From positions 28,955,245-29,019,244 of the forward strand of contig NC_066316.1 of NCBI RefSeq assembly GCF_022539315.1: a stretch of 64,000 nucleotides of DNA, written 5' to 3'. The notes beneath the pieces are model-generated. The model was not told the DNA's origin. It made no database searches and saw only the letters and a list, made by a program, of their open reading frames with translations. Shown one piece after another: positions 50,761-64,000 of the stretch. The stretch is from Serinus canaria (taxonomy: Eukaryota; Chordata; Aves; Passeriformes; Fringillidae). How positions within the stretch are numbered: the first letter of the stretch is position 1; each line of letters begins with the position of its first letter. The position numbers and the translations under genes were made by a program.

Positions 50761-52160
50761 CAACAAAACATTTCATATGGAAATGTAGAAGTATTGCTAT
50801 CAATCTCTTTGTGGATGTTACAGCTTTTGGAATGACAGTCTCATTTCCACCATACATCATGCCCCTTGAGGAGTTACTCTCCTCCTGGATGTAAGACTCT
50901 GTAAGTTCACCACATTCACTTTGCTCTCTCCCCCCTCCCATATTGTCCCTGTTTCACCTCCTTCAGTGGCAAAGGAGTGGTTGGGGTGAGCAGGGAGAGG
51001 AGGCAGCTGCTCATGGGTGAGTGGAAAAGGAGCAGAGGACATGGTGGAGGGGCAGAGCAAGGGCTGGGAGCACAGCACCCCTCACAGGTGCTGCCAGGGA
51101 GAGGAAGAACATTCTGGATCCGCACACCTATAGCTTTTATTTTAATTTTTCTTACAAGAGGCAAGAAAAAAATTGATCTAGCAGAGCCTCCTATTTTAAT
51201 ACTAAAAAATTATGTTTGATTTGAGATATCCAGTCAACTTTACAGTCAAAGTGTACCATGGGTTTACTAGCATCCACTATTGCATGTAGGTGCTTTGAAC
51301 ACATGGTCCAGGAGACACCCAAGTAATGCAAAATACTTTACACAAGCTCCTTTGTAGGGGGGATTGTTTGGCACAGGTAATGAGTCCATCTGCCAGACAC
51401 AAGCCAAACAGCTCTGCCTCACACAGTCACAGCTGCAGCAGCTAAAAACCTCCAGCTGAGGTTTCTGCCCTGGGAGTCATCACATTTGTCAGGCTTTCCC
51501 TGACAGCAGCAGTAGACACTGCACTTGTACCATCCCAACTGCGCCCTCCCTGCTACAGGTGAAACAAAAAGGCCCTCTTACATATTCTGAGTTGTTTTGC
51601 CCAATTTTGAGAGTGTGATGTGTTGTGTTTTTGCTGGCAGTGACAGCACTGCTCAGCAGGTGACATGCATTGCTGTTTAACTGCAGCGCTGGCTCTTTCA
51701 CCTTGTTTTAATGACAGTTCAAAAAGGCAGAGGGCTGCACAACATTTAGCCAAAGGCAGAGGAATGAAGATGGGAGATAAAATCTGAAAGGGTGACATGA
51801 GCACATAGAAAGGTACATGAAGGCAGAGAAATCAATTTGGGGGGGGGGAATCTTTACTCCCTCTTTCTGTTCCCAAATTTGCTTAATGTATTCCTTCTTT
51901 TCATTTTTTCCCTTCTGGATTTTTCTACAAATCTTAGTAGCTTTTCTATAAAGCTGAGTAGTTTTAAGTCACAACAAACCTCATGTCAAGACTGGATCCT
52001 CTTTTCCCACTTGTGATTTAATTTATGGCCAGACTGAAATTTCTCTGCTTTTATTTTCTATTCAGAATTATCAAGCTTGCAGGTCTGTGAGACTTTTTGC
52101 TAACTAGTGAACAGTGAGATCTATGACTGTTTACTTTTCTGTCATAGGTTTTTTCTTTAA

Positions 52161-52187
52161 AAATGTTAGATAAATGTTAGATAAATC
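52161..52187. repeat. 11-bp tandem duplication AAATGTTAGAT
   Basis: Two exact copies (52161-52171, 52172-52182) followed by the first bases of a third. Local slippage product. Confidence 0.9.
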
Positions 52188-55100
52188 ATTTGAGCCTCTG
52201 TTTTATGATTTGACTGCCTGTTTATCCTTCTGCTGTTTCTTCTCACCCCACTATTTTTAGATACCTCTTTTGACAGCCAATATTTTACTGAGCACAGATA
52301 GATGAATATATACATCGGACACAGTTTAATGAGCCAGTATAGGATGCTCCTTATCCCTGTGTCTATCATAAACATGGTAACTAAGTTGTGATAATCACAA
52401 GTGGAACAACCTTCAGTGAGGCCTTGGAGATTAGAAATTCAGTGCTGCTTCCAAGGATGGGTTAACATAGACAGTTCCCTAAAAATCCACTATATTCTCT
52501 ACTCCACCACAGAGGTAAAATGAGGTGCTTTCTTTTGCTGTAGAGCAGGCCAGGAATGGAAGCAGAACAGACTTTTCTGTGGGTTTCAGTCCTATTTTTC
52601 ATCCTTAGAAACTATGGAAATTTAACTGCTGTTCAATCAGATCTGGATAAGCACCAAAACTTTGCAGAGACTGACTTTTCAATGAAATATTCAAGGTTTT
52701 CTTAATAAGACCGCTGTTAATTCTAAATGTCAATAGGTAGAACAATTCAGAAAATTGTAGATCTATTTCCCCCAAAATGAAAAGGGAAACTATGGAAGGC
52801 GTAATAAAAATATGTAGGAAATAATATTCTATTCCATCAATATTTTAAAGGTTTTCACTGAAAATCAAGCTTCCTAAATTCTGTTTTTGAAAATGGATAT
52901 CTGAACAGGCTAACTTTTTTTCTTGAACCTATGAATACTCTTATTAAGATCAAAAGATGCAAACAAACTACTACATTTCAAATTTCTTTTTAATAAACTG
53001 CAGCTTCTGAGAACTACAAGATACTTTTCTGTTATGAATCCAGAAAAGCTCTGTTGAACTTCACAGCTGAAAATTACAGTGTGTAGCAGAGAGTTAGCAT
53101 TTTGGCAATCTCACATGCCTTCTGTTTTGTTTACAAAGAGGTTGAGTGTAGTTGTCAGCCTACACAAACAGACTGCCTGGCTCCCCTGGAGAGGTTTCTG
53201 TACCCCAAGTTCCAGTATTTAGTTCAGACAACGGCTGCAGAAGGCAGCTCAAAGAGGGTTGCTTTTCCTCCTCCTGCCAGCTCCCACGCCCAGCTGGAGT
53301 GGGGTGAGAACCACTCTCACTTTTCTGGTGGCCACATCTCAGGTGGACCCAAGAGTTGGATTCACCATGTTTGGCCCCTCACCTTGCCAGGACAGGGGCA
53401 AGACTCTGTCTCTGCATAGTGATTCGGAGCTCTGAGCAGGCAGGAAGGCTGAGCTTTTGTGGCTAAGCCATTTCTTGACAATCCATTAGCCTAAACATAG
53501 TCCAACTCTCTTTGATGCATGATTTTTTTTCTACAGAGCTACCAGAAATAAAAGCTTTTGGTGGCTAAAATCAGCAGCTCTATCTCCAAGTGACTGATAC
53601 ACTACTCCCACAGGCAGCCCTTTTGGAAGCTGGTTCGTGATGTTATTATACTGCTGTTTTTGGGGTAAGTCGTGTGCTTCAGAGCGCACTTCTCAGCACA
53701 ACTGCAAATGAAATGTCTGCCACAGACACAGACAGACTGGACAATAAATTACTGCCTTTCTGACATTTTCTTTCTGCAAAGAGAACAACAATGAACAGTT
53801 TAAAAGTGATGATAACCAGTCTTAAACTACTCCTCCAGTACCTCCTATCAGAGATCTGCTTTCCCCACTCTTGTGACACATGCACATGTTAATCTGAAAA
53901 TGATACTCTGACTTGTGAGAACCTCCTAGAGAGCTGGTGATTTTTGTTGGCTTGGAAGGATTCATGAGTTTATCTGTACCTGGGATGTTCCATCATTCTC
54001 AAATTCTCAGGCGTTGAGTCGCTACGACCCTGAGGGGAGTGAAATGCAACCATTAATCATTGGTAACAATGGGATATTCTCCATGGGCATCTTGTGCCAT
54101 TGTCAGTAGATCAGAGAGCTGCTGCTGACCTCAAATGGAGAAAAGAAAAGGATAAAGGTCACCTTTGTTTCATCTACACAACAAAATTTTTGAAAATGGC
54201 TTGTCATGAAAGCATTAAGGATCTGCTGCACAAAACCCTTGGGCTGAACTGGTGCTGGCTTCCCTGATGTGTGTGATAGTCGAACCACTTTAGAACTGAG
54301 TAGTACTGCAGAAACTAACATGCTCACCTGAACTGGTACTGGTTTTACATTCTTCTGTGTTCTTGTGGTCCTGTGACCTTCTGAAAAAGCTGCTAAATCT
54401 TAGGGGACTTTTTCTATGTCATTTTTAATAGTGATGATAACACACAGGAGTACCTCACAGTCACAGACGTGTTTCAAGTGGAAGTGACTGGATACAAAAA
54501 CACAACCGATCTTTAGACACTCTAGAACTGGCTTTAAATACCTTTTATGCATGAGATATCATGGTCTTCCTCTTTCCATGTTGTCTTTGTATCCCCTTCT
54601 ATTTCAACCAATTGTCTTAGCTATTTTCCCATAAATAAACTCTTGATACTTGTCTTCATGTTTATCCTGGCCTTGGACAGGTTGTCTGCGACCACCTGGG
54701 CTTTCTCAAATGATTGTCCTTCAATCGTTTTATAGAAATTATTTTCTAGAAAAACCATTAACTATTTAGCAAGTCATCTTGGCCAGTAGCAGACCATCCA
54801 TCACCCATGAGATTATTTTTTAAATTCCAAATCTCCACAACACCTTGCCTCCTCTCCATAAGTATAAAAGATCATACCATCCTCTGATTCTTCCAAAAGT
54901 AAATTTCAGAACTTTAATAATTCTCAACAACTTTAAATAGACTATGTTTCCATCCTGCCTCAAAATCTGTTCTTTGCTTGTTGTTTTTTCTTTGTATGCA
55001 GATGTGTAAACCCCTCTTTATCTTTCTCAGGCTGAAGTGAGGATCTATATATTCAAAGTGGAAATGAGCTGAGACATTTAGATGTTGTGGTATGAACGAG

Positions 55101-58100
55101 TAGACAGACATAGAGTCAGCAACTTTTCATCCCCTGAGAAATCCTTAAATCCCCATGTCCAGTAAACCACAGTGCTGTGTATCAGTGGAAGAATCCTTGG
55201 ATAAAGTCCCCAGCCTGTGCTGGACTTTGTTGAACAGAAAGCCAGACTAGATGATCATGACTACCCATACTGCTATTCACATTTGGGAACCGCCGCTTCC
55301 CACAAAGGCAAGAACATAAAAGCAGTCAAACTGTCAGTCAAAGTATTCTGGTGAAGTCAGCAGGTTCAATAAAACTGAACATCTCTGTGTAAGGTAATGC
55401 TACAGTTGTAAGCATTAAGGTTTCATTTGCCTTAACTTTTGTGAATGAATACTCATTGCTTTAACTGGCAGTCACATCTCACAGTCAAATGGATCTTCTG
55501 TGGCTGTATCAAAAAAGGTGCTACATGGCCTTGTCTTCCTTGAGAGCTAAGCAGAGCCTTATTAACTGATGTGGCAAGAGCTGTCAAGCTTTCAGTCAGT
55601 ACTTGTCTCCAAGTACCAGCCCTTCCTAAATCTTACTGAAAGTCTGGAGGAAACAACAGGTACTGACCATTTCAGAAATTGCTGATTGTCTGGAGGTCTG
55701 GTAGGACAGACCCTAACAAACCTTAAGAGTGTCTACAGGTGCAGAAAGCATATGGCAGTATCAAAGTCTTTCTCTATCCTTGTTATTCTCTGGGTAAGCA
55801 ATTAAGCTATGATCCAAGGAGACACTAAGGAGTGTCTCTTATCCTGTTTTATTGAAGTCTCATGAATTGATTTTATCTCGGCGAGATACAGCTTGCAAAA
55901 AAACACTTGTTCTTGACTAAACTAAGAGAATATTATGACACTTTACATTAGGCTGCATCTGAGATAGAAAAATATAAAAATGTATACTTCTTTCTTGCTT
56001 CTCTTTCTTGCATCACACAGGGATGTTCTCCACTAGCCAGTCCCTTGGATTGTTGGATCCAAGGATATTTTGAGTACTGCAGACGCACCTCTGCCTTTCA
56101 GGCTGTCTTCTGTGCTGTGGTTCATTGTGGAAGAGGTTTGGTCTAGATGTGTCTTCTGGGGTGTATTGCTGTCTGAGATGCTCAGTGGTCCCTGCAGCCA
56201 TTCATCAGCATCTCCCTCTTTGCTGCTTCTGCTTTGCTGCTTTGCTGCTGGTTTTGATATGCCAGTGTGAAGGCCTCAAACATTGCAAAGCCAGCAAGGC
56301 TAGGGGTGAAAGATTGCAAGAGCAGATTTCTTTCAAGAAATAATCACAGGCTCAGTGCAGTGGTACGGATTAGTGAGCACAAGCTCAGCCTTAAAACAAT
56401 TGCTGAAGGAAACATCACTGAAAGAATTATTAATACCGAGTGTGCTTGTGAGTGGGTAAGCAGTCTCAGTACCAGAGAGCTCACTAGGGCCCCTGTGCAA
56501 GTACCCATCACTCTACTCTGATTTAAAACAAGATGGAAATGCCCATGCCTTTGCATTTCTTCTGCATTTTCTTTTATGGTCACATTGACCCATATACTTA
56601 AACTTGCATGGGCAAGTACAGCAGCCATTCCTCTAGCAAGCTTTAAATCTATTTCAGCCAGAACCATTGGAGGAGCCATCTCTACCTCTACAGGATTTTC
56701 TTATAGACAAAAGTGGAAACAGTTGTTCCTTCAACTCACAGTAGCTGTCTCTTGAGTTATAGAAATTTCCATTAGAGACTATTCTAGTTAAATACTTTTG
56801 AATACTGGTTAAAGCTTTCTGAAATCTTCAAAGAATTTGCCTGACACAAGTGAATGTTCACAGAAAAATGACCCTTTGTGTCATCACATGGGTCACTCTG
56901 AAGATGCCCACAGCTTCTTGAGGGAGACAGACTTTGTAATCTGAGAAGATTGCTTTGGGATAAAATATTATGCTAGCACCTTCTCTCTCAAACTGAGAGC
57001 AGCATAGAAATTTGTAACTTCGAAAATCTGTCTCTTCATATGATTCCAGGTCATTCTCTTCAGAGACAGGAATATGTTCTATAATGTTACACAGAAATTA
57101 TGAACACAGAAAGGAGGAAAATTTCTGTGTGTTTGCTTTTGAACCAAATAAAACTTGTCCCTGAAAGTAGAGCAAATCCAAGCTTGCTGAGCAATATGTA
57201 AAAGGCCAGTTGTACTGGGAGTGGGCTTTCCTCTCTCGAGGAATCATGAGTGTGTTGGAAAGCAGTAGACAGAGAAATGCTGAACATGAGCAGTTTGAGA
57301 AAGAAAAAGAGAAGCTATCATCTCCTAAATTCTCCGTTGGGGCCGGTGTGATAAGTGATGCATACAGATACACTCCTACAAGATAACCCTTTTTTTAGGC
57401 TCTACCATATGTTCAGGAGCAGCAGTCACATTTGTCTTCGTGCTGAAGGGAGGGTGGAGTGATTCATTCCATAGCAAGGTAAAAAAAAAATATCCACATA
57501 GCAGTGGAACCAGAAATATGACTATGAAAGTTCTGGACACTTCAGAGAATAAAGAGGCCAGTATTTGCCAACAAACCCAGAGTGCACATAAGGAAAAAAG
57601 ACCTGAGTGAAATCTGTGGCAGGCTACCACAAATTTACACTATAGAGGGAGAAATTATGCAGGTGTTTATAGGAACTCTTCTGTTCATTCACCTTTTCTG
57701 TGGAACTGCAAAATGTTGCCAGCATGGCCATTAAAGTTTTACTCATTTTCTGAAGCATGGTTATGAATTTTAGTCATGACAGAATAAATTCTTTTCTACA
57801 GCTGAAGTATTGAAGCCAGTTAAGCATTCTTCAATATTTCATTGAAATTTAATCACTGTAAGGCAGAGTTTTATCTTCATTAAGCGCATAGTCACATGAA
57901 TTTAGGATCAGACTCATTTTTGACTGGTAGTTTATAGTCAGGTTATTGTGCAAGAGAAAAACACATGCACTGTGAGGAATCATTGGCTCTGTCTGGAATT
58001 TCTGTTATCTGAGGTAAGTTAATTTTAGTCTGCCTGTGAGGCATATTAGACAGTAAATTCTGAGAGTTTTGTAAAAGCCAAGAGCTCTTAGAAGTTTTCT

Positions 58101-58159
58101 GCAGTGCCAAGTTATCTCCACTATATCTCTGAATAGAGCCCTTTCCAGACACTAAGTAA

Positions 58160-58243
58160 TGATTTTTGGCACCATCACAATGGTTTTTGGCATTCTCACA
58201 GTAGGGTAAATATCAATAGCATCAATATCAAATATCAATAAAA
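58160..58243. repeat. small imperfect tandem repeats
   Basis: TTTTTGGCACCATCACAATG is followed by a second TTTTTGGCATTCTCACA copy (58166-58201). A run of ATATCAATA/GCATCAATA units follows at 58208-58242. Both are short local duplications. Confidence 0.75.
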
Positions 58244-61200
58244 GATTCAGCCTTGAGCATGGGGGAATGGTACAAATACGCACCTGCAAAGACAGAGAGA
58301 ACATGACAGGGAAATGGCTACACCCTGAGTGTTGGGTTTGGAAGCAATTTTGAAGTGAATGAAAAGCCTCTGAGACACTTGGACACAGGATTTTTTTATA
58401 TCTCTACTATCTCTGGAGAGAGGCAAAAGGGATGAAACAGGGGTGTGTTCTGCTTGAGATGTCTCCAGCCACTGTGGAAACAAAGGCAGCTTCCAAACGG
58501 ATTTTCAGCACCAAAGACAGCTCTTATTAGACCATTCCCACTTTTTTTCTTTTATCATGTATATGAGGGAAATGTTGGGGTTCCTTTGACAGGCAATTGG
58601 GTACGGGCTACCTCTTCCCATCTTGTAAGTCAGAGCTGCTGTTCAGCAGATTTGCAGCTTCATTTGTTCTGTGGCTGACCATCCTTCTGTCTTTTTGGTG
58701 AGAGACAGAAATAAGGAAGGAAATGAAACTTCTAAAAAATTAAAACCTCTACAAAGTTGGCTGGCTTCCCTAGCAAGAAGGTAAGAAAGGGCATCTGATC
58801 AGTCAAGATGCTCATCTGACCCTTATTCTCTCTTCATGTCAAAGACAGACACTGTGCCTTGCTGGAGTCCTGCCACAGACTGATGGTTCTGCCTGTCCAA
58901 ATTCCACATGTCACAGGAGTGGCACTGTCTGGGTGTCACCTAGGAAGAGGCCTGAAACAACGTTTAGAGAGGTGACCTCAGAGCCTAGCAGCTGTGTATC
59001 AAATGGTACAGAAGCAAGTTTAGGACTCCCTCTAACCCATCCCACTGCAGACAAGCCAAAACCAGCAGTTCTGCTAATGAAGCACAACTTTGCAGTACTT
59101 CATAAGCGAGCAAAATTTATTTATTCTCAAGTTCATGCACTCTGAGCTGCACTCTGGTACTTCTAAAGTAACCATTTATTGACAAAAGAAGGGAAAATGC
59201 TTTCCTGAGTGCAAAATAATTTGTTATTTAATCACTGCAGGTCTAAGAGTTCTCCCAGCCCATACAGTGGTTACAGAGGATCAGGCTTAAGTTTCCTCTT
59301 CAGGTTTACATTGGGTATTAGAAAAGTTGAGTCAAATGCTGATCACTATACTGATAATACTCATGACAAATATATGTGTGAGAAACCAGAGTCATATAAC
59401 TAATGTACCTTAGAATGCAGTTCTGGCTGCGCTCTCCAAAGAAGCCCAAAATTTAATATTTCTATGTAGTGATTTTTAAAAGTATTTACTGTGCTTCTTC
59501 TCTAGGAATGAGTATGACTTTTGACTTTTTAGTCTTTCTGAAGGGATCACACTGAGGTTTTGATGCTGCTTGGTGTAATGAATAAATGTTCAGCTCAACC
59601 TTTTTGTTCCTAAATATCAAGGAACATTTGGCAAATTTCTACTACTGTTCATTTTGACAGGATGAGGACAGCATTTCCTTGTCTGATGGTAGAGGTGACT
59701 AATGATTCTGTATTCTTCAAGCACACAAAAAATTGTGCATTTAGTACCATTGTGCATTTGATTTGCATTTTATTTCACTCTCATTTTTAGCTCTCAGGGT
59801 AATTTTTGCATTTTCTATTTATTTAAGCTATCTGGAGTTATAGCAGGAAAGCTCAGAGAAGATTTTACTGAATGAAAATTTTGAGTTTTTCAGTCTTTAC
59901 CCTTGAAGCTCTCCAAAGCAGAGCAGTCTGTCAGTCTCTTCCTTCATTACTCTTTGAAAGTTTTTCAAGCAAAGATAAAGAAAAATCCATTCTTTCATTT
60001 CCCTTTCAACAGTACAGAGCACTCTTACATGTTGTTCCACAGAATTTATAGTTTTTCAGTAAAATTATTCATAACCTGCCTTTCATTGTCTGTAATGACC
60101 TCATATGGATGCCTATAACAAGTAAAAGTTTTGTTCTCCTGGCAAACAATGAAATATCCATGCCTGCAAAAACCTCCAGGAATGATGACTGGCAATGAAT
60201 CATGGTAAAAGAATAATAAACCCAGCAGATCTGGATGTGGCTGTATCAACAGACTTGATGCCATTCCTAGCATTTGTTGTATTTGGGGATTTTCTGCAAA
60301 CAAATTAACTTCTTGATCACCTGCTCACTGTCTGAGTTGATCTTAAAACCATATTCAGAAATTTAAGCTGCAAGTGGGTAAATCTCAGGAGCCAGGTGAA
60401 ATTTTATTCAATTGGTGATATTGAAACATAAGAAGAAATTCTGCTCTCTTCGTAATGTTACACCATCAAGCCTAAAGAGAACAACTGGGGTTCTCTTAAA
60501 TAAAATGGAGATGCAAAATTTTAGCAGTCCTATATTTATGAACTCATTTAATATGCAACTTTGTTAAAGAGTAGGATTTATTTCCTTTTTTGGTACTTAA
60601 AAATCTTTTGTATACTTTCTGTGACTGAGAACTAATTTTAGATGGCCAAATATATATTGGCAAAGTATATAGCTGAAACCTGGAAGAGGGAAAAATTCAA
60701 AAAACACTGCTCAAGGTTTCCTCTTTCCAATGAGTTCACTAATGGGATGCATAGCCTGGATTCTGGACTGCTGATATTTACTAGGCTGCTAGTAGTCTGC
60801 TTTTAGACTCCTAATTGTGGAGAGCTTTTAAAATGTAAATAAACAGTAAACTACTTTTTGCTATTTTTTTTTCATGTACCAGAAACCTGTGGCACTTATC
60901 TAAGATCTTTTATCAGAGATATATATTGCTAAATGATAAAACATATTTCTAGACAATAAAATCATGTTACTATTTGAAGCTATAACTGACTACTCATTTT
61001 ATTTCTCCTGGGGACATTATAAACTAAAAGTTGTTTTCTTGCTGGATGGGTTTTACTTTCCTTTTCAGTAATGGATTTGTCACTCTTCACGCAGTATACT
61101 TTCAGTCCAGCCTCAACTTTGAAAGAAGCAGGGTGTCTCAGGTTGGGGAGCAATGCTTTTATCTGATTTTGGTAGCACAAACTGAAAGGATGTAACTGTG

Positions 61201-62061
61201 TTCTATCCTTTAGTAGAGCATTCCAAAATTCAACATCTCCATCTCCTTCTAGGCTATCCAGTCTTTCTAGCCTTCCTTTTCCTTTGCTGTATGTACAATA
61301 CCCAGAAAATGACTAAATGTCAGACCTCAGCTTCAGGAAATACCTTCATTACATCTCTATGTTACTTTTTTTCTATTTTGTTTCCTGCTTTTTTTCTCAC
61401 TAAGGAGAAAAAAGATCATTAGTGATTTTTGCACCCCTTGTTCTTATTCTGCATATAAAAAAATCCTGGATATTACTGCAAAAGTCACTTTGAATCATTC
61501 TGCTTTACTTTGTGTATGCTTCATGGAAAATTTTGTTCCAAAATATTTCCTCTTCCAGCTCAGAATCTAGAAGCTTGATGATTACTTTGCTTATATGTTT
61601 TCTAAAAAGTTTCCTCAGTTTACAAGAAGCAAACAATTCTTCTGTTTCCTTTTTACACTGTAAAAGGTATTTCCAATGTTTGCTAATTGGGTAAAGGGTT
61701 TGCCAGAGAGATTCTCTAAACATAGGTAAACCCTGTCTGTGTGAGTTGATAGATATTACTTTAGATCATTTTTCTAGAATTGCGAAATTCAGTTCTCCCT
61801 TTCTCTCCCCTGGGAATTTAACTATTTTTTTCAACCTTCATGATAAGAGAGATACTTGAAATTCTGATAGATACCCATTCCTCATCTCTTGAGAATATTC
61901 ACAACAAGTTCAAGCACTGAGGCGGGGAAACACTTGAATGATATGTGTTTAAACTTTTTTAATAATGCATAAATTGTGCTTTAAACTAATGCTGAGACAC
62001 TCTTCTGTACAAACTCACATATCAGTCTATACACAGTTTTTGTGGGTGGTGATGCCCATTC

Positions 62062-62140
62062 CATTTCATTTCATTTCATTTCATTTCATTTCATTTCATT
62101 TCATTTCATTTCATTTCATTTCATTTCATTTCATTTCATT
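62062..62140. repeat. pure (TTTCA)n pentanucleotide microsatellite, about 16 units
   Basis: Seventy-nine bases of uninterrupted CATTT/TTTCA repeat, with no variant unit until ATTTCGTTTC at its right edge. On the other strand it reads TGAAA. In frame it gives the repeated Ser-Phe-His-Phe-Ile pattern of spurious open frames. It lies in the presumed LRFN2 intron and, being long and pure, is probably polymorphic. Confidence 0.98.
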
Positions 62141-64000
62141 ATTTCGTTTCAATTCTTTCTTTTGGTTAGACTATTAGAAAAGTCTTGTCAGCTGTTTGCT
62201 GACTCCACACTTCTCTTACCAGAGCACAAAGATTTTTTTGACAGAAGAACTTGAAACAGCATGTTGAAGTTTGCTTTGGCCAGCCAATTACAAAGTGTGG
62301 GCAAACATAACTTCAGGCAGTGCCTGGAGTTTTTGTCATTCCAGCACGACCTTCTGGACATAAAACTATCCTGTGTGGTCGGACACCAAGTTTCTACAGG
62401 ACCTGTGAGTTTCAACCTGGCATAAGTGCTCTGAGCTGCAAACAGGGACAAAATTGCTAGTAAGTCACTGAGGATCCTGCTCATCTCAGCTCACATTAGC
62501 TCTCACAGAAAAAGGGAGTGGGCATCTGTTAATCTCTATAGGATCCCTTCATCATAATTTACACAGATTGCTCTGCCTGGAAATAAGTGGAAAACCCCAC
62601 TTGTAACCCTCAAGAAAGGACAGCATATGGCTGAATCTGACAGCTGTTCTGCCACAAAAATAGCAGACTCCCTTTTCCAAATTAATTTCATTTGAGTTGC
62701 TAAATGTGCTCATTTCTTCTAATGTTGCTCCCTTTTGGTAACCTCTGCTGGTGTGGAAGAATGACCTTTTCTGAGGAAACTGTCTAACACTGCAAAAAAG
62801 AATTCTGAATTATTAGAGTCAGAGAGGATAGCCATGACCCTTCAGCCAAGTGTATGAGCCATTTGTCTATAAAAACCTAGGAAGAGTGTGTCCCAGGTCC
62901 CAAATTCTGCTTAATGACTTGAACACCCTTTTCATGGAAAACTTTCCCCATCTTTGGAAACAGAGTGGTTGTAACATGTTGCTTCCACTGTCAGTTGCTG
63001 ACTTTACATACTGTTGAGAAATCTGAAATATTCTGGCTGGCTCTTTGAAACATTGCTGTGAAATATGAGAGCTTTCTAACTCTACATCTACGTGTGGATA
63101 CAGAGTGAGTTCATTAGTGTGCCTCTGCATTGTTTCCATAAATACTTCAGCTTCACGTTTACTAACAGAAATATTGTGTGGGCTCTCAATTACTCTGCTA
63201 ATGAGCTTAAATATGTTTTAGTTGGATTTGAATTAATGTGAGGAATTTTTTTTTCTGAGGCAGTTGGTATAATGAGGTGAAAGGTGTTCTGTGTGCTGCT
63301 GAATAGCTTGGGTGTGACTGGATTAATCTTTAGTGCTGACAAGGCTTCCTAGAGTGTATCTGCTTTCCCTCTAAAGATAAAATTAAAAGCTCAGGGCACT
63401 AAATTTCTGCTTCTGTCGTATCCACATGAAAGAAGTTATAGCACAGATCAGGGAGCCTGAAAGACTAATTTTGTGTTGTCATTCAACGTGAACCAAAATG
63501 AGATTGTCCCAGAGCAGCAGCTTACACCTGAACAGCTGAAGGGAGCACCTTCATTGATTCAAAGGATCAGAATGTGTTTCTGGTGATCTTCATCCAAGTG
63601 CCTCACCCATTGAGGCTGACTGTAGCCCCCTATGGTTTGCAAGAATTTTGTTGAGAATTATAAGGGAAGAGAGCAGTGGCAATGAAGGGGAGCAGAATAT
63701 ATTATACCATGGTTCCCCTTCCTCAGCCTTGTGAAATAATGTCCCCTAGAGGTCTACACTTTCCTATGTCACCTAATAAATTACTCCAAAGTGCCCCCAG
63801 GGGACATTCTTCAGCAGCCTATAAAAAAAATTATATTCTCTGAGGCAATAGTTTAAAGTTTTGGTTTTTATTTACTTTCCCTTTCAGCACAAGGCATATA
63901 TTTAATATCAGTATCTCTCTGGCTCACCACCTTCTGACAGAGATATCAGCTGCATTTGTCTCTACCTTCTCTTCCCACCTCCAACCCCACTTTTCCAAAT
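62141..64000. other. LRFN2 intron (inferred), nothing recognised
   Basis: No exon, RNA gene or transposon recognised. Open frames reach only about 98 codons (62188-62484, -). The window ends before the next LRFN2 exon. Confidence 0.5.

Larger units (their letters stand above)
45647..62061. other. LRFN2 intron (inferred), homopolymers only
   Basis: About 16 kb with no recognised exon, RNA gene or clear transposon. The longest open frame is 122 codons (48495-48863, +), in a moderately GC-rich block at 48490-49340. Homopolymer runs are listed separately. A weak CR1-like end may lie at 55190-55260 (GACTAGATGATCATGACTAC), not firm enough to call. Confidence 0.5.

Noticed and set aside
55190..55260. 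Possible CR1 end with GACTAGATGATCATGACTAC
   Set aside because: The match is short and lacks the TCCCTTCCAACC and ATTCTATG parts, so it could be chance.

Overview
This window looks like vertebrate, almost certainly bird, nuclear DNA. It is AT-rich and intron-dominated, and it carries one large multi-domain exon with proper splice signals. All recognisable interspersed repeats are CR1 LINE fragments ending in the CR1-type 3' tail (variants of ATTCTATG), with no Alu, B1 or L1-like sequence. CR1 as the dominant repeat, low repeat density and compact tails are typical of birds. The species cannot be settled from the sequence.

One gene is supported: LRFN2 (SALM1), a neuronal synaptic adhesion protein, on the + strand. 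Its first coding exon runs from an acceptor at 37761-37765 through the start codon at 37786 to a GT donor after 39158. It encodes the signal peptide, LRRNT, seven leucine-rich repeats, LRRCT, the Ig domain and the first half of the fibronectin III domain (457 complete codons plus two bases). The exon with the rest of FN3, the membrane segment and the cytoplasmic PDZ-binding tail must lie beyond 64000. Upstream non-coding exons were not recognised. The rest of the window is therefore most simply LRFN2 intron on both sides, an inference from the known large introns of this gene.

Layout: 1-37043 is non-coding DNA with CR1 copies at 1729 (-), 10539 (+), 13899 (-), 21665 (-), 26245 (+), 26895 (-) and 34333 (+), plus small tandem duplications and one perfect hairpin. 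A remarkable purine block followed by a pyrimidine block fills 37044-37596. The LRFN2 exon follows at 37766-39158. From 39159 to 64000 lies intron with a short CR1 end at 45570, homopolymer runs and a pure pentanucleotide (TTTCA) array at 62062-62140.

No previously undescribed system was found. The most interesting structure is the 115-nt uninterrupted purine run and roughly 400-nt C/T-rich tract just upstream of the LRFN2 coding exon. It has triplex and G-quadruplex potential and ends in a second plausible 3' splice site. Most open frames over 60 codons elsewhere are chance frames or lie in repeats and have no recognisable protein features.
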